A stretch of 64,000 nt of DNA from Streptomyces zhihengii (GCF_016919245.1 NZ_JAFEJA010000002.1:684501-748500), one strand, 5' to 3'; positions 1-10,715 are shown, counted from the first letter of the stretch. Numbers and translations: made by a program. The notes: generated by a model from the letters alone, not told the origin.

Positions 1-3000
1 CGTCATCAGGAGCGGTCCACGGTCGACGCGTGGCGCTACCGGGTGACATGGCGTCCGCTGGACGGCCGGTCGTCGCAGACGCTGTCCGGTGTGTGGGCGG
101 TCGTCGGCACCGAGGACCCGGAGGTGTCCGCGGCCCTCGCGGCGGCGGGCGCGTCGGTCGTGGGTGTCCCGGTGGCGGAGGTCGCGGGTCTGCCGGGCCT
201 GGCCGGTGTGGTGCTGGTCGCCTCGGGCGTGGCGGAGACGCTGTCCGTTGTGCAGGGCCTGGCCGGGGTGGACGCCCCGCTGTGGGTGCTCACCCGCGGT
301 GCGGTGTCGGTCGGTGGTCCGGACCGGCTGCGTGATCCGGGCCTGGCGGCTGTGTGGGGCCTGGGCCGGGTCGCGGCGCTGGAGATCCCGGGCCGCTGGG
401 GCGGCCTGATCGACCTGCCGGCCGAGCTGGACGCGCGGGCGGGTGCCCGCCTCGCGGGCGTCCTGGCCGCCGGTGCCGCCGGCGGCGGTGAGGACCAGGT
501 CGCGGTCCGCGGGTCGGGGGTGTTCGGGCGCCGTCTGGTGCGCGCCGTGCCTCCCGCGCCGCAGGACACGTCGTGGAGCCCGGACCCGTCGGGGACGGTG
601 CTCGTCACGGGTGGCACCGGAGCGCTGGGCGCCGAGGTCGCGCGGTGGCTGGCGCGGCGGGGTGTGCCGCATCTGCTGCTGACCAGCCGCGGCGGTGTCG
701 CGCCGGAGGGACTGGTCGACGAACTCGCGGAGCTGGGCGCGCGGGTGACCGTGGCCGCGTGCGATGTGGCCGACCGGGAGGCGCTGGCGGCGGTCGTCGC
801 GGGCGTGCCGGACGATGTGCCGCTGACGGGCGTGGTCCATGCGGCGGGTGTGCTGGACGACGGGTTGCTGGAGGGCCTGTCGGCGGAGCGTCTGGCGTCG
901 GTGATGGCGCCGAAGGTGGACGGTCTGGTCAACCTGGACGCGGTGACGGCGGAGCTGCCCGTCGAGTGGCTGGTGGTGTTCTCCTCGCTCGCGGGCTCGG
1001 TGGGCAGCGCGGGTCAGGGCAACTACGCCGCCGCGAACGCGTGTGTGGACGCGTGGGTCCAGTGGCGTCGCGGGCGTGGCCTGCCGGCCGTGTCGGTGGC
1101 GTGGGGTCCGTGGGCCGAGGAGGGCATGGCGGCCGACGGTGCCGTCCGCGAGCGGCTGCGGCGCGGCGGGGTCCGTCCGCTGGACGCGGAGCTCGCGCTG
1201 CGTGTGTTCGGCGACGCGGTCCGGTCCGGTGACGCGGATGTAACGGTCGTGGACGTCGACTGGGAGCGGTTCGTCCCGGTGTTCACCTCGGCACGCCCCA
1301 GCCGTCTGCTGGCGGACCTTCCGGAGGCCGCCGCGGTCGCGGCGGCTCTGCCGGCCGGCCCGAGCGGGCCGAGCCTGCGGGAGCAGCTGGCGGGCCTGTC
1401 GGACGGCAGGCGCCGCCAGGTCCTGCTCGACCTGGTCCGGGGGCAGGCCGCGGCCGTCCTCGGCCATGCCGGGGTGCAGGCGGTGGAGCCGGACCGGGTG
1501 TTCCGGGAGCTGGGCTTCGATTCGCTGATGGCGGTCGAGCTGCGCAATCTGCTGTCCGCGGCGACGGAGCTGTCGCTGCCGACCACCCTCGTGTTCGACC
1601 ACCCGACACCGGGCGCCCTCGCCGGTCACCTCGGCGCGGAGCTGACCGGTACGGGAGCGGTGGTCGCGTCCGGTGCGCCGGCGCTGCCGGCGGGCACCGA
1701 CGAGCCGCTGGCGATCGTCGGGATGGCGTGCCGCTTCCCCGGCGGTGTGGGATCGCCCGAGCAGTTGTGGGACCTGGTCCTGGACGGGGCGGACGGATTG
1801 TCGGTGTTCCCGGCCGACCGGGGATGGCCGGCCGAGGTGTCCGGTGTCGCGGGCGGCGTGGGCGGATTCGTCCATGACGCCGGCGAGTTCGACGCGGGCC
1901 TGTTCGGGATCTCGCCGCGCGAGGCGCTGGCGATGGACCCGCAGCAGCGGCTGCTGCTGGAGACCGCCTGGGAGGCGTTCGAGTCGGCGGGGATGGACCC
2001 GCGTTCGCAGCGCGGCCGCAGTGTGGGTGTCTTCGCCGGTACCAACGGCCAGGACTACGGGCAGGTCCTCGCGGTGTCGCGGGACTCCGGTGACGGACAC
2101 GCGGCCGTGGGGAACGCGGCGGCGGTGCTGTCGGGCCGGGTCTCCTACGCCTTCGGTCTGGAGGGCCCGGCGGTGACGGTGGACACGGCGTGTTCGTCGT
2201 CGCTGGTCGCGCTGCACTGGGCCGGTCAGGCCCTGCGGGCCGGTGAGTGCGAACTCGCCCTGGCCGGCGGTGTGACGGTGATGGTCACCCCTGGTGCGTT
2301 CGTGGAGTTCGACCGTCAGGACGGTCTGGCCGCCGACGGCCGGTGCAAGGCGTTCGCGGCGGGCGCGGACGGCACGGGCTGGGGCGAGGGTGTCGGTCTG
2401 CTGCTCGTCGAGCGGCTCTCGGACGCCGAGCGCAACGGGCACGAGATCCTCGCCGTGGTGCGGGGCAGCGCGGTCAACCAGGACGGCGCGTCCAACGGTC
2501 TGACGGCCCCGAACGGTCCCTCGCAGCAGCGGGTGATCCGCCAGGCCCTCGCCAACGCCGACCTCACGGGCGCGGACGTCGACGTGGTCGAGGCGCACGG
2601 CACGGGCACCCGTCTCGGGGACCCGATCGAGGCGCAGGCGCTCCTGGCGACCTACGGGCAGGAGCGCGGTGCGGGCGAGCCGCTGTGGCTGGGCTCGGTG
2701 AAGTCGAACATCGGTCACACCCAGGCCGCCGCCGGCGCTGCGGGCGTCATCAAGATGGTCATGGCGCTGCGGCACGGTCTGCTGCCCGCGACGCTGCACG
2801 TCGACGAGCCGTCCACCCAGGTGGACTGGTCCGCGGGCGCGGTGGAGCTGCTGACCGAGGCGCGTTCGTGGCCGGAGGCCGGCCGTCCGCGCCGTGCGGC
2901 GGTGTCGTCCTTCGGGATCAGCGGCACCAACGCGCACGTCATCCTGGAGCAGGCGCCGAAGCCCGAGCCGGAGCCGGAGACGGTTCCGGCCGCCGGGCCG

Positions 3001-6000
3001 CGTCGGGTGCCCGGCGGTGTCGTGCCGTGGGTGGTGTCGGCGAAGTCCGGCGCCGCGCTGGGCGCGCAGGTGGAGCGGCTGAGGTCGTTCGCCGCGCGGC
3101 GGCCGGAGCTGGACCCGGTGGACGTCGGCTGGTCGCTCGCGACCACCCGGGCCGGGCTGGAGCACCGCGCGGTGCTGGCCGGGGACACGACGCTCGCCAC
3201 GGGCTTCGCCGGCGACGGCCGGACGGCGTTCCTGTTCACCGGCCAGGGTGCGCAGCGCCCGGGCATGGGCCTGGAGCTGCGCGAGGCGTTCCCGGTGTTC
3301 GCGGAGGCGTTCGACGCGGTGTGCGCCCGGCTCGACGTGCGGCTGGAGCGTCCGCTGCGCGAGGTGCTGGCCGACGGCGTCGACCTGGACCGGACGGTGT
3401 GGGCGCAGGCGGGGCTGTTCGCGCTCGAAGTCGCGCTGTTCCGGCTCGTCGAGTCGTGGGGTGTGACCCCGGACGTGCTGCTGGGCCATTCCCTCGGGGA
3501 GATCGCCGCCGCGCATGTGGCGGGCGTCCTCGACCTGGACGACGCCTGTGTGCTGGTCGCGGAGCGGGGCCGGCTGATGCAGGCGCTGCCCGCGGGCGGC
3601 GGCATGCTCGCCGTCCGGGCCACCGAGGCCGAGGTCGCCGGCTCCGGCCTGGACGTCGCCGCGGTCAACGGCCCCACCTCGGTGGTGCTCTCCGGCGACT
3701 CGGCGGCCATCGGGCACTACGCCGCCCGATGCGCGGAGCAGGGGCGCCGGTGCACGGTCCTGAGCGTGTCGCACGCGTTCCACTCGGCGCTGATGGAACC
3801 GATGCTGGCGGAGTTCGCGCGGGTGCTGGACGGCCTCACGTTCCACCCGGCGCGCATCCCGGTCGTGTCGAACCTGACCGGCGCGGTCGCCGAACCCGGT
3901 GCGATGCAGCAGCCCGCGTACTGGCTGGACCAGGTCCGCGGCACGGTCCGCTTCGCGGACGGCGTCACGGCGCTCGACGCGCTGGGCGTGACGCGGTACG
4001 TGGAACTCGGCCCGGACGGTGTCCTGTCGGGCATGGCCCAGGACACGGTCACCGCGGCGGAGTTCGTCTCCGTCCTGCGCAAGGACCGCGACGAGGCGGG
4101 CACCGCCCTCACCGCGATCAGCCGCCTGTGGGCGTGCGGTGCCGAGGTCGACTGGACGGCGGTGTTCGCCGGCTGGGGCGGCCGGACGGTCGGTCTGCCG
4201 ACGTACGCGTTCCAGCGTGAGCGCTACTGGCCCGAGCTCGCGGTGACGGACGCCGCTGGTGCCGGCGGCGATGAGCTGGCCGATGCGGCGTTCTGGGACG
4301 CGGTGGAACGCGAGGACCTGGCGGAACTCGACGGTCTGGAGTCGGCGTTGCCCGCGCTGTCGGCGTGGCGGCGGCGTCACCGGGAGCGGTCGGCGCTCGA
4401 CTCCTGGCGCTACCGGATCACCTGGCAGCCGCTGGACGGCCTGCCGCGGGCGGCTTCCCTGAGCGGCCTCTGGGCGGTCGTCGGCACCGAGGACCCGGAG
4501 GTGTCGGCGGCGCTGGACGCCGCGGGCGCGACCGTCGTCGCCCTTCCCGCCGAGGACGTGCCGGGACTGCCCGGCCTGGCGGGTGTGGTGCTGGTCGCCT
4601 CCGGTGCGGCGCAGACGCTGGCCGTCGTGCAGGGGCTGGCCGGGGTGGACGCGCCGTTGTGGGTGCTCACCCGGGGCGCGGTGTCCGCGGACGGTTCCGA
4701 CGGGCCCGGCGATCCGGACCTGGCGGCGGTGTGGGGCCTGGGCCGTGTCGCGGCCCTGGAACTGCCGCAGCGCTGGGGCGGTCTCGTCGACCTGCCGGCC
4801 GGGCCGGACGCGCGGGCCGCCGAGCGCCTCGCGGGCGTCCTGGCCGCCGCCGGCGGCGAGGACCAGGTCGCGGTCCGGGGGACCGGGGTGTACGGCCGCC
4901 GGCTGGAGCGTGCGGTGCCTGCCGACGCGCCGGCCGCGCCGTGGAGCCCGGACCCGTCCGGCACCGTGCTGGTCACGGGCGGCACCGGTGCGCTGGGCGC
5001 GGAGGTGGCCCGCTGGCTGGCCGGCCGCGGTGTGCCGCACCTGGTGCTGACGAGCCGTGGCGGCGTCGCGCCCGACGGACTGGTCGAGGAGCTCGCCCGA
5101 CTGGGCGCGCAGGTCACGGTCGCCGCCTGCGACGTGGCCGACCGGGACGCCCTGGCCGCGGTGATCGACGGTGTCCCCGCCGGTCTGCCGCTGACCGGTG
5201 TCGTCCACGCGGCGGGCCTCGACCTCCCGCAGCGGATCGAGGAGACCGGTCCCGAGGCCTTCGCCTCGGTGCTCCGTGCGAAGGTCGACGGGACCCGGCA
5301 CCTCGACGAACTCACCGCGGGCATGCCGCTCGGCCTGTTCGTGGTGTTCTCCTCGATCGCCGCGACCTGGGGCAGCGGCGGCCAGAGCGCGTACGCGGCG
5401 GGCAACGCCTTCCTCGACGCGTGGGTCCAGCACCGCCGTGAGCGCGGTCTGGTGGGCACGTCCCTCGCCTGGGGACCCTGGGCCGGAGCCGGCATGGCGG
5501 CCCGGGGCGAGGCGGAACAGGGCCTGCGCCGCCGCGGGCTGGCACCCCTGGACGCCGACCTGGCGATCCGGGCGCTGGCGGACGCCGTGGATCACGGCGA
5601 CAGCGGCCTGACCGTCGCCGACGTCGACTGGACACGCTTCGCCGAGGCCTTCACGCTTCTGCGGCCCAGCCCGCTGCTCCAGGCGTTCACCGCGGCGGCC
5701 GGGGAAGGAGCCGTGGAGCAGGACGAGGACGGCGGCGCGAGCGCCGCCGGTCTGCGCGCGCGTCTGGCTCCGATGAGCCCCGAGGAACAGGAGGCGGAGC
5801 TGTCCGGGATGGTCCGCCGCGGCATCGGCGCCGTGCTCGGCTACAAGTCGGAGGAGGACATCGACAGGAGGCCGTTCCGGGATCTCGGGTTCGACTCGCT
5901 GACGGCGGTCGAGTTCCGCAACGAACTGGCGAGGGAGAGCGGTCTGCCGCTCGCCTCGACGGTCGTGTTCGACCATCCGACGCCGGCCGCGCTCGTGCGG

Positions 6001-6270
6001 CACCTGCTCGACGAGCTGGGCGGCGGCGGAGCCGATGTCGCCGAGCCCATGATCAGCGCGCTGGACGAGCTCGACGCGGCCTTCGCCGCCGGCCGGACCG
6101 ACGGACTGGTCCGCGCCCGGGTGACCGTCCGGCTCCAGGCCTTCCTGGAGAAGTGGACGGCGGACGGGCCCGCCGGTGCGGACGAGTCGCTCGCCGAGCG
6201 GCTCGACGCGGCCGGCGACGACGAACTCATCGCCCTCATCCAGAAGGAGCTGCGCGAGGGAACGGAGTAG
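1..6270 (+). CDS. Modular type I polyketide synthase, C-terminal part (KR-ACP-KS-AT-KR-ACP-docking)
   Basis: This is the last 2,089 codons of a modular type I PKS; the frame is open from base 1, so the N-terminus lies outside the window. Domain order: end of a KR (NADPH loop GGTGALG near codon 205; LDD at 285-287, so predicted B-type), ACP (Ser508 in GFDSL), KS (Cys731 in DTACSSS, His866 in EAHGTGT, His906 in NIGH), AT (Ser1164 in GHSLGE; HAFH at 1258-1261, the malonyl-CoA signature), a second KR, ACP (Ser1966), and an acidic tail of about 90 residues. KR2 lacks LDD and has Trp1790 eight residues before catalytic Tyr1798, the A-type signature. No DH, ER or thioesterase is present. The tail resembles a docking domain, so by inference the chain passes to another PKS protein, which is not found downstream. 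Confidence 0.95.
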   Translation, partial: RHQERSTVDAWRYRVTWRPLDGRSSQTLSGVWAVVGTEDPEVSAALAAAGASVVGVPVAEVAGLPGLAGVVLVASGVAETLSVVQGLAGVDAPLWVLTRGAVSVGGPDRLRDPGLAAVWGLGRVAALEIPGRWGGLIDLPAELDARAGARLAGVLAAGAAGGGEDQVAVRGSGVFGRRLVRAVPPAPQDTSWSPDPSGTVLVTGGTGALGAEVARWLARRGVPHLLLTSRGGVAPEGLVDELAELGARVTVAACDVADREALAAVVAGVPDDVPLTGVVHAAGVLDDGLLEGLSAERLASVMAPKVDGLVNLDAVTAELPVEWLVVFSSLAGSVGSAGQGNYAAANACVDAWVQWRRGRGLPAVSVAWGPWAEEGMAADGAVRERLRRGGVRPLDAELALRVFGDAVRSGDADVTVVDVDWERFVPVFTSARPSRLLADLPEAAAVAAALPAGPSGPSLREQLAGLSDGRRRQVLLDLVRGQAAAVLGHAGVQAVEPDRVFRELGFDSLMAVELRNLLSAATELSLPTTLVFDHPTPGALAGHLGAELTGTGAVVASGAPALPAGTDEPLAIVGMACRFPGGVGSPEQLWDLVLDGADGLSVFPADRGWPAEVSGVAGGVGGFVHDAGEFDAGLFGISPREALAMDPQQRLLLETAWEAFESAGMDPRSQRGRSVGVFAGTNGQDYGQVLAVSRDSGDGHAAVGNAAAVLSGRVSYAFGLEGPAVTVDTACSSSLVALHWAGQALRAGECELALAGGVTVMVTPGAFVEFDRQDGLAADGRCKAFAAGADGTGWGEGVGLLLVERLSDAERNGHEILAVVRGSAVNQDGASNGLTAPNGPSQQRVIRQALANADLTGADVDVVEAHGTGTRLGDPIEAQALLATYGQERGAGEPLWLGSVKSNIGHTQAAAGAAGVIKMVMALRHGLLPATLHVDEPSTQVDWSAGAVELLTEARSWPEAGRPRRAAVSSFGISGTNAHVILEQAPKPEPEPETVPAAGPRRVPGGVVPWVVSAKSGAALGAQVERLRSFAARRPELDPVDVGWSLATTRAGLEHRAVLAGDTTLATGFAGDGRTAFLFTGQGAQRPGMGLELREAFPVFAEAFDAVCARLDVRLERPLREVLADGVDLDRTVWAQAGLFALEVALFRLVESWGVTPDVLLGHSLGEIAAAHVAGVLDLDDACVLVAERGRLMQALPAGGGMLAVRATEAEVAGSGLDVAAVNGPTSVVLSGDSAAIGHYAARCAEQGRRCTVLSVSHAFHSALMEPMLAEFARVLDGLTFHPARIPVVSNLTGAVAEPGAMQQPAYWLDQVRGTVRFADGVTALDALGVTRYVELGPDGVLSGMAQDTVTAAEFVSVLRKDRDEAGTALTAISRLWACGAEVDWTAVFAGWGGRTVGLPTYAFQRERYWPELAVTDAAGAGGDELADAAFWDAVEREDLAELDGLESALPALSAWRRRHRERSALDSWRYRITWQPLDGLPRAASLSGLWAVVGTEDPEVSAALDAAGATVVALPAEDVPGLPGLAGVVLVASGAAQTLAVVQGLAGVDAPLWVLTRGAVSADGSDGPGDPDLAAVWGLGRVAALELPQRWGGLVDLPAGPDARAAERLAGVLAAAGGEDQVAVRGTGVYGRRLERAVPADAPAAPWSPDPSGTVLVTGGTGALGAEVARWLAGRGVPHLVLTSRGGVAPDGLVEELARLGAQVTVAACDVADRDALAAVIDGVPAGLPLTGVVHAAGLDLPQRIEETGPEAFASVLRAKVDGTRHLDELTAGMPLGLFVVFSSIAATWGSGGQSAYAAGNAFLDAWVQHRRERGLVGTSLAWGPWAGAGMAARGEAEQGLRRRGLAPLDADLAIRALADAVDHGDSGLTVADVDWTRFAEAFTLLRPSPLLQAFTAAAGEGAVEQDEDGGASAAGLRARLAPMSPEEQEAELSGMVRRGIGAVLGYKSEEDIDRRPFRDLGFDSLTAVEFRNELARESGLPLASTVVFDHPTPAALVRHLLDELGGGGADVAEPMISALDELDAAFAAGRTDGLVRARVTVRLQAFLEKWTADGPAGADESLAERLDAAGDDELIALIQKELREGTE

Positions 6271-6396
6271 CCGGGCCCGCGCGGCCGGCCGCCGCGCCGT
6301 CGGGACCGCCACCGGGGGTGCCCGCCACGGACTCGTTCCGCCGGCGGGCACCCGGGGACCGACACCACAAGTACCGTCTGTGAAAGGATGTTTGCC

Positions 6397-6930
6397 ATGT
6401 CGACGAACCTGCCCGAGCTGAGGGCATCGCACGGAGACCGTGACCGCGTCGTGGACGTTCTGCGGATCGCCGGCGGGGACGGCCGGCTCACCTCGGAGGA
6501 GCTCGAGGACCGCGTGGAGCGCGCGCTGGTGGCGCAGACGCAGGGCGAGCTGGCCGCGCTGGTCGCGGACCTGCCGGCCGACGCCATGACGGCGGAGGAC
6601 ATCGTCGTCGAGCAGCGCGGCGGCGCCTGGTCACGGGCCGGCCACTGGACGGTTCCGCGGCACATCACGGTGCGCACGAAGATGTGCCGGGTCACCCTCG
6701 ACTTCACCGACGCGGTGATCACGTCGGGGACGCTGCGCATCGACGCGGACATGGAGCACGGCAAGCTCGTGATCGTCACGGCACCCGGCATCGCGATCGA
6801 CACCGACCAGCTCCACCTGACGTACTCACAGGTCAAGCGTGCCTCGGACGACGCCGTGCCCGACCCGCGCCTCCGCATCCAGCTCGTCGGAACGCTCCAG
6901 CACGCGAAGGTCGTCGAGCAGCGGCCGTGA
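6397..6930 (+). CDS. DUF1707 domain protein with LiaF-like C-terminal region
   Basis: This 177-residue soluble protein opens with the DUF1707 signature: R-A-S-H-G-D-R-D-R near residue 8, then a short helical region ending in the repeated Leu/Ala segment EGELAALVADLP-like near residue 50. The C-terminal half (IVVEQRGGAWSRAGHW onwards) resembles the beta-rich tail that follows DUF1707 in many actinomycete proteins and relates to the YvqF/LiaF cell-wall-stress family. No membrane segment is present. ATG 6397 is preferred over ATG 6388 because the AAAGGA at 6383-6388 gives an 8-base spacing to 6397 but overlaps 6388. The gene lies just after the PKS gene and is convergent with the SARP gene. Nothing ties it to polyketide assembly, so it is more likely a flanking gene. 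Confidence 0.8.
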   Translation: MSTNLPELRASHGDRDRVVDVLRIAGGDGRLTSEELEDRVERALVAQTQGELAALVADLPADAMTAEDIVVEQRGGAWSRAGHWTVPRHITVRTKMCRVTLDFTDAVITSGTLRIDADMEHGKLVIVTAPGIAIDTDQLHLTYSQVKRASDDAVPDPRLRIQLVGTLQHAKVVEQRP

Positions 6931-7031
6931 GCCGGGGGCCGTGAGTCCCGGCCCGTCGGCCGGGGCGGGTGCGTCCGGGCCCGTGAGCCGGGACCGGTGG
7001 GCCCTGGCCCGCCGGCCGGGCCCGTCGGACG

Positions 7032-7796
7032 TCACACCGCGTGCGGTGGCGCGGTGAGCGCGGGGTCCTGGTCGAGGATGGCGCGGTACCGGCGCTGGAT
7101 CTGAGGGCCGGGCTGCAGGCCGAGGTCGTCGCGCAGGCGGCGGCGCAGCCGGTGGAACACCTCCACCGCCTCGGCCTGCCGGTCCGCCCGGTACAGCGCG
7201 AGCATGAGCAGGTCGTGCAGGCCCTCGCGCAGTGGGTGCCGTGCCGCCAGGCTCTCCAGTTCGGCGGCGACCGCGCGTTCGTCGCCGAGGGCCAGCCGTG
7301 CGGCCATGAGGTTCTCGTGCGCGGCGACGCGGCTGTCGTTGAGCCACAGCGCCGCGGAACGGCAGCGCGCCCCGTTGCCGGCGTCGAGCAGCACGGGCCC
7401 CCGCCACAGGCCCAGGGCCTGTTCGAGGAGTTCGACGGCGGTCTGCGGACGGTCGGCGATGCGCCGGGCGCCACGGGCGGCGAGGTGCTGGAAGCGCTGG
7501 GCGTCGATCGCGTCGGGGGGCAGGTCCAGCACGTACCCCTCGTGCACCGTCTGCAGCGCGTCCGGCCGGCCCGCCTCCTCCAGTGTCCGGCGCAGCCGGG
7601 CGATGTGGGCCTGGAGGGTGTTCCTGATGGTGCGCGGCGGGCGGTCGTCCCAGAGTTCGTCCGCCAGGTCCTGCGAGGACACGACCGAGCCGGCGTCGAG
7701 GGCGAGGAGGGCGAGCAGGGCCCGCACCTTGGTTCCGCCCACCGGGACGGGTCCCTTCCCGATCACCGTCAGGGGGCCGAGAATTGCTACTTCCAT
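7032..7796 (-). CDS. SARP-family transcriptional activator (winged helix + BTAD)
   Basis: This 254-residue protein starts with the OmpR-type winged helix of Streptomyces antibiotic regulatory proteins (MEVAILGPLTV, RALLALLALDAGSVVS, LADELWDD, NTLQAHIARLRRTLE, about residues 1-85). The bacterial transcriptional activator domain follows (QRFQHLAARGARR to RRRLRDDLGLQPGP). It has no NB-ARC or TPR extension, so it is a small SARP of the ActII-ORF4/DnrI size class. Start ATG 7796 is chosen because GGAGAG sits about 8 bases upstream and the domain begins at once; longer versions from 7859 add an atypical basic leader. It lies 146 bp downstream of the carboxylase gene on the same strand. The heptamer arrays at 9578-9655 are the obvious candidate targets, which by inference would make it the cluster's pathway activator. 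Confidence 0.93.
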   Translation of the reverse strand: MEVAILGPLTVIGKGPVPVGGTKVRALLALLALDAGSVVSSQDLADELWDDRPPRTIRNTLQAHIARLRRTLEEAGRPDALQTVHEGYVLDLPPDAIDAQRFQHLAARGARRIADRPQTAVELLEQALGLWRGPVLLDAGNGARCRSAALWLNDSRVAAHENLMAARLALGDERAVAAELESLAARHPLREGLHDLLMLALYRADRQAEAVEVFHRLRRRLRDDLGLQPGPQIQRRYRAILDQDPALTAPPHAV

Positions 7797-7942
7797 CGGG
7801 ACTCTCCGCCTGGCCGGTGCTGTCATGGGGCGTGCCGACGAACGATCGACGCGGCCCATGCTTGCCGCCGCCTCCGGACAGCGTCAACAGCCGCCGCCCC
7901 GTATATCCCCCGGCAGACCCCCCTATTCGACCCCGGGGTCCG

Positions 7943-9562
7943 TCACAGCGGGATGTTGCTGTGCTTGCGCGGCGGCGGTGTCGTGCGCTTGGTGCGCAGC
8001 GCCCTGAGCGCGCGCAGCACGGCGGGCCGGGTCTCCGACGGCAGGATCACGTCGTCGAGGCAGCCGCGTTCGGCCGCCATGTAGGGGGTGAGCACGGTCT
8101 CCTCGTACTCCTCGATCAGCTCCTCGCGCAGCGCGGCGGGGTCGTCGGCGGCGCCCAGACCGCGGTGGCACAGCATGTCGACGGCGCTGGCGGCGCCCAT
8201 CACACCGATCGTGGCGGTGGGCCAGGCGAAGCTCATGTCGGCGCCGAGTTCCTTGGACCCCATCACCGCGTACCCGCCGCCGAACGCCTTCCGGACGATG
8301 ACGGTCACCTTGGGCACCGTCGCCTCGATGTAGGCGAAGCCGAGCTTGGCGCCGCGCCGGACGATGCCCTGGTGTTCCTGGGCGGTGCCGGGCAGGAAGC
8401 CGGGGACGTCCACCAGGGTGACGATGGGGACGTTGAACGCGTCGCAGAAGCGCACGAAGCGTGCGGCCTTCTCGGCGGCCGCGATGTCGAGCGCGCCGGC
8501 CAGGTGCAGCGGCTGGTTGGCGACGAGGCCGACGGTGTGTCCCTCGATCCGGCCGAACCCGCAGATGATGTTGGGCGCGAAGTCCGGGTGCACCTGCAGC
8601 AGATCGCCGTCGTCGACGACACGGGCGATCACCTCGTTCATGTCGAACGCCTCGCGCGGGCCGTCGGGCACCAGCGGTTCGAGTGCGAGGTCGTCGGGCG
8701 TGACGTCGAGGGGCGCGTCGGTCCGGTAGGACGGCGTCTCGTCGAGGTTGTTGGACGGGAGGAAGGACAGCAGGTCCCGTACGTAGTCGAGGGCTTCGGC
8801 CTCGCTGTCGGCCACGTAGTGCGCGTTGCCGGTGACCGAGGCGTGCACCCGCGCGCCCCCGAGGTCCTCCATGTGGACCCGCTCGCCCGTCACCGACCGG
8901 ATGACGTCGGGGCCGGTCACGAACATGTGGGACGTCCGGTCGACCATGACGACGAAGTCGGTGCAGGCCGGCACGTAGACGGCACCGCCCGCGCAGGGGC
9001 CCATGATCAGCGAGATCTGCGGCACGACACCGGAGGCGGTGACCACCTTGTTGGCGATGCGGCCGTAGGCGGCCAGGGAGAGCACGCCCTCGGCGACGCG
9101 CGCGCCGCTGGAGTCGTTGATGGCGACGACCGGGCAGCCGATGGTCAGGGCCAGGTCGAGGAGCTTGCCCACCTTCTCGCCGAAGACCTCGCCGACGCTG
9201 CCGCCCAGCGCCAGGACGTCCTGGGCGTAGACGCACACCTTGCGGCCGTCCACCGTGCCGTGACCGGTGATGACGCCGTCGCCGACGGGCCGCTCCGTGT
9301 CGGCCGCGAATCCGGTGTGGCGGTGCCGGGCGAGCAGACCGGTCTCCACGAACGAGCCCGCATCCAGCAGGTGTTCGATACGGTCGCGGGCGGTCATCCG
9401 GCCGAACCTGGCCAGGCGGCGGACCGTGCGGTCGGGGACGTGGCGGGCCGCCTCGCGCCGGGCCCGCAGCTCGGCGATCCTGCCCGCGGTGGTGCGCGTC
9501 TCCCCGGCGGGCCCCTGCTGCGAACACACCTCTTCCGAATGCACCCCTGCATGCTGTCGCAC
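7943..9562 (-). CDS. Acyl-CoA carboxylase carboxyltransferase (beta) subunit, PccB/AccB family
   Basis: About 539 residues covering the whole biotin-dependent carboxyltransferase fold: LTARDRIEHLLD-like N-terminal region, first oxyanion region INDSSGARVAEG, GPCAGGAVY, SHMFVTGPDVI, and second oxyanion region GGGYAVMGSKELGAD. It should move carboxyl from biotin to an acyl-CoA and make malonyl- or alkylmalonyl-CoA with a separately encoded biotinylated alpha subunit. In the GGxYxVM loop, where S. coelicolor PccB is remembered to have Asp422 and AccB Ile420, this protein has Ala; a relaxed or longer-chain substrate range is possible but unproven. The GTG at 9562 is the longest start. Because the heptamer array begins only 15 bp upstream, GTG 9544 or 9529 (GGAAGAG just before) may be the real start. 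A 12-bp palindrome GACCCCGGGGTC lies at 7929-7940, just past the stop. Confidence 0.93.
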   Translation of the reverse strand: MRQHAGVHSEEVCSQQGPAGETRTTAGRIAELRARREAARHVPDRTVRRLARFGRMTARDRIEHLLDAGSFVETGLLARHRHTGFAADTERPVGDGVITGHGTVDGRKVCVYAQDVLALGGSVGEVFGEKVGKLLDLALTIGCPVVAINDSSGARVAEGVLSLAAYGRIANKVVTASGVVPQISLIMGPCAGGAVYVPACTDFVVMVDRTSHMFVTGPDVIRSVTGERVHMEDLGGARVHASVTGNAHYVADSEAEALDYVRDLLSFLPSNNLDETPSYRTDAPLDVTPDDLALEPLVPDGPREAFDMNEVIARVVDDGDLLQVHPDFAPNIICGFGRIEGHTVGLVANQPLHLAGALDIAAAEKAARFVRFCDAFNVPIVTLVDVPGFLPGTAQEHQGIVRRGAKLGFAYIEATVPKVTVIVRKAFGGGYAVMGSKELGADMSFAWPTATIGVMGAASAVDMLCHRGLGAADDPAALREELIEEYEETVLTPYMAAERGCLDDVILPSETRPAVLRALRALRTKRTTPPPRKHSNIPL

Positions 9563-9577
9563 CCGGCCGCCCTGCCC

Positions 9578-9617
9578 CTGAACGGCTGCGGAAAGACCGC
9601 TGACAGACCACTGAAAG
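9578..9617 (-). promoter_or_regulatory. Four SARP-type heptamers facing the carboxylase gene
   Basis: Read on the minus strand, CTTTCAG (9617-9611), CTGTCAG (9606-9600), CTTTCCG (9595-9589) and CGTTCAG (9584-9578) recur at exactly 11-bp intervals, with 4-bp gaps. Direct heptamers repeating once per helical turn are the known binding layout of SARP activators. They point toward the carboxylase gene. No convincing -10 was found at the usual 8-bp distance, so the exact promoter and start codon on this side are unsettled. Confidence 0.6.
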
Positions 9618-9626
9618 TGCCTGGAC

Positions 9627-9669
9627 GTCAGAGGCCCTTCAGCCGATTTTCAGCGCCCGCTGCCATGGT
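9627..9669 (+). promoter_or_regulatory. Three SARP-type heptamers and -10 of the KASIII operon
   Basis: GTCAGAG (9627-9633), TTCAGCC (9638-9644) and TTCAGCG (9649-9655) are spaced exactly 11 bp apart. Eight bases after the last heptamer is CATGGT (9664-9669), a weak -10 hexamer at the spacing typical of SARP-dependent promoters. Transcription starting 7 bases later would begin on the ATG of KASIII at 9676, giving a leaderless mRNA. That fits the lack of a ribosome binding site there. Confidence 0.6.
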
Positions 9670-9675
9670 TGGCGC

Positions 9676-10686
9676 ATGACGCGTGCCGCGGTGATCTGTG
9701 GACTGGGCGGCTGGCTGCCTCCACGGGTGGTGACCAACGACGACCTTCCGGCCGGACTCGGCACCTCCGACCGGTGGATCCGCACCCGTACCGGCATCAC
9801 CCGCCGTCACCGGGCCGATCCCGGCTCCGCGACGTCCGACCTCGCCGTCGAGGCCGGCGCGCGCGCCCTGGCCTCCTCCGGCGAGCCGCGGGCGGACGCC
9901 GTCGTGCTGGCCACCACCACGCCCGACCGGATCTGCCCGGCCACCGCCCCCGAGATCGCGACCCGCCTGGGGCTGACGGGCGCCGCCGCCTTCGACATGA
10001 ACGCCGCGTGCACCGGGTTCCTGTACGGGCTCGCCGCCGCGGCCGGCCTGATCGCCACCGGGGCCGCCGACCGGGTGCTCCTCATCGGCGCCGAGACCTA
10101 CTCCTGCCTGCTGGACCCGCTCGACCGCGGAACCGCCCCCATCTTCGGCGACGGGGCCGGCGCGGTGGTGCTGCGGGCCGGTGCCCCCGGGGAGCCGGGC
10201 GCGATCGGCCACATCGACCTGGGCAGCGACGGCACCGGAGCCGACCTCATCGCGGTCGGCGGCGGCGGCTCACGCCAGCGCATGTCCGGCCGGCCGGAAC
10301 AGGACGGCGAACGGTATCTGACGATGGCCGGCCGCGAGGTGTTCAAGCACGCCGTCGGGCGGATGGCCGACTCGTGCCGGACGGTGCTCAAGCGCGCCGG
10401 CCAGGAGCCCGCCGACGTCGACCGGATCGTGGCCCATCAGGCCAACATCCGCATCCTGCACCAGCTCGCCGACGAGCTGGGCGTCGACCGGGGCCGCGTC
10501 GTCGCCAACATCGACCGCGTCGGCAACACGGCGGCCGCCTCCGTCCCGCTGGCGCTGTTCCACGGGGTCGCGGACGGCGCCGTGCGACCCGGGCAGCGGA
10601 CCTTGCTGACCGCGTTCGGCGCGGGCCTCACCTGGGGCTCGACGCTGCTGACCTGGCCCGAACTCGCGGTTGCGACCGGCGAGTGA
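9676..10686 (+). CDS. 3-oxoacyl-ACP synthase III (KASIII, FabH-like)
   Basis: This 336-residue thiolase-fold enzyme has the full KASIII Cys-His-Asn triad: Cys in NAACTGF (about residue 114), His in AHQANIRI (about 255) and Asn in RVGNTAAAS (about 285). It should condense an acyl-CoA starter with malonyl-ACP to begin an acyl chain. It heads a tight operon with an ACP (29 bp downstream) and a KASII gene (ATGA overlap with the ACP) and is divergent from the carboxylase gene. Its place beside a PKS under SARP-type repeats suggests a dedicated starter or extender supply role rather than household fatty acid synthesis; this is inference. No ribosome binding site precedes the ATG, so a leaderless transcript is likely. 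Confidence 0.93.
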   Translation: MTRAAVICGLGGWLPPRVVTNDDLPAGLGTSDRWIRTRTGITRRHRADPGSATSDLAVEAGARALASSGEPRADAVVLATTTPDRICPATAPEIATRLGLTGAAAFDMNAACTGFLYGLAAAAGLIATGAADRVLLIGAETYSCLLDPLDRGTAPIFGDGAGAVVLRAGAPGEPGAIGHIDLGSDGTGADLIAVGGGGSRQRMSGRPEQDGERYLTMAGREVFKHAVGRMADSCRTVLKRAGQEPADVDRIVAHQANIRILHQLADELGVDRGRVVANIDRVGNTAAASVPLALFHGVADGAVRPGQRTLLTAFGAGLTWGSTLLTWPELAVATGE

Positions 10687-10715
10687 CGGAACCACTGCTG
10701 AAGAGGAGTCACCCC

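Noticed and set aside
6001..6270. A thioesterase domain at the PKS C-terminus
   Set aside because: Only about 90 residues follow the last ACP and no G-x-S-x-G or His motif is present.
7929..7940. Palindrome GACCCCGGGGTC as a terminator or operator
   Set aside because: Only 12 bp with no loop. It lies 3 bp past the carboxylase stop but has no spacer for a hairpin, and no partner copy exists near the SARP promoter.
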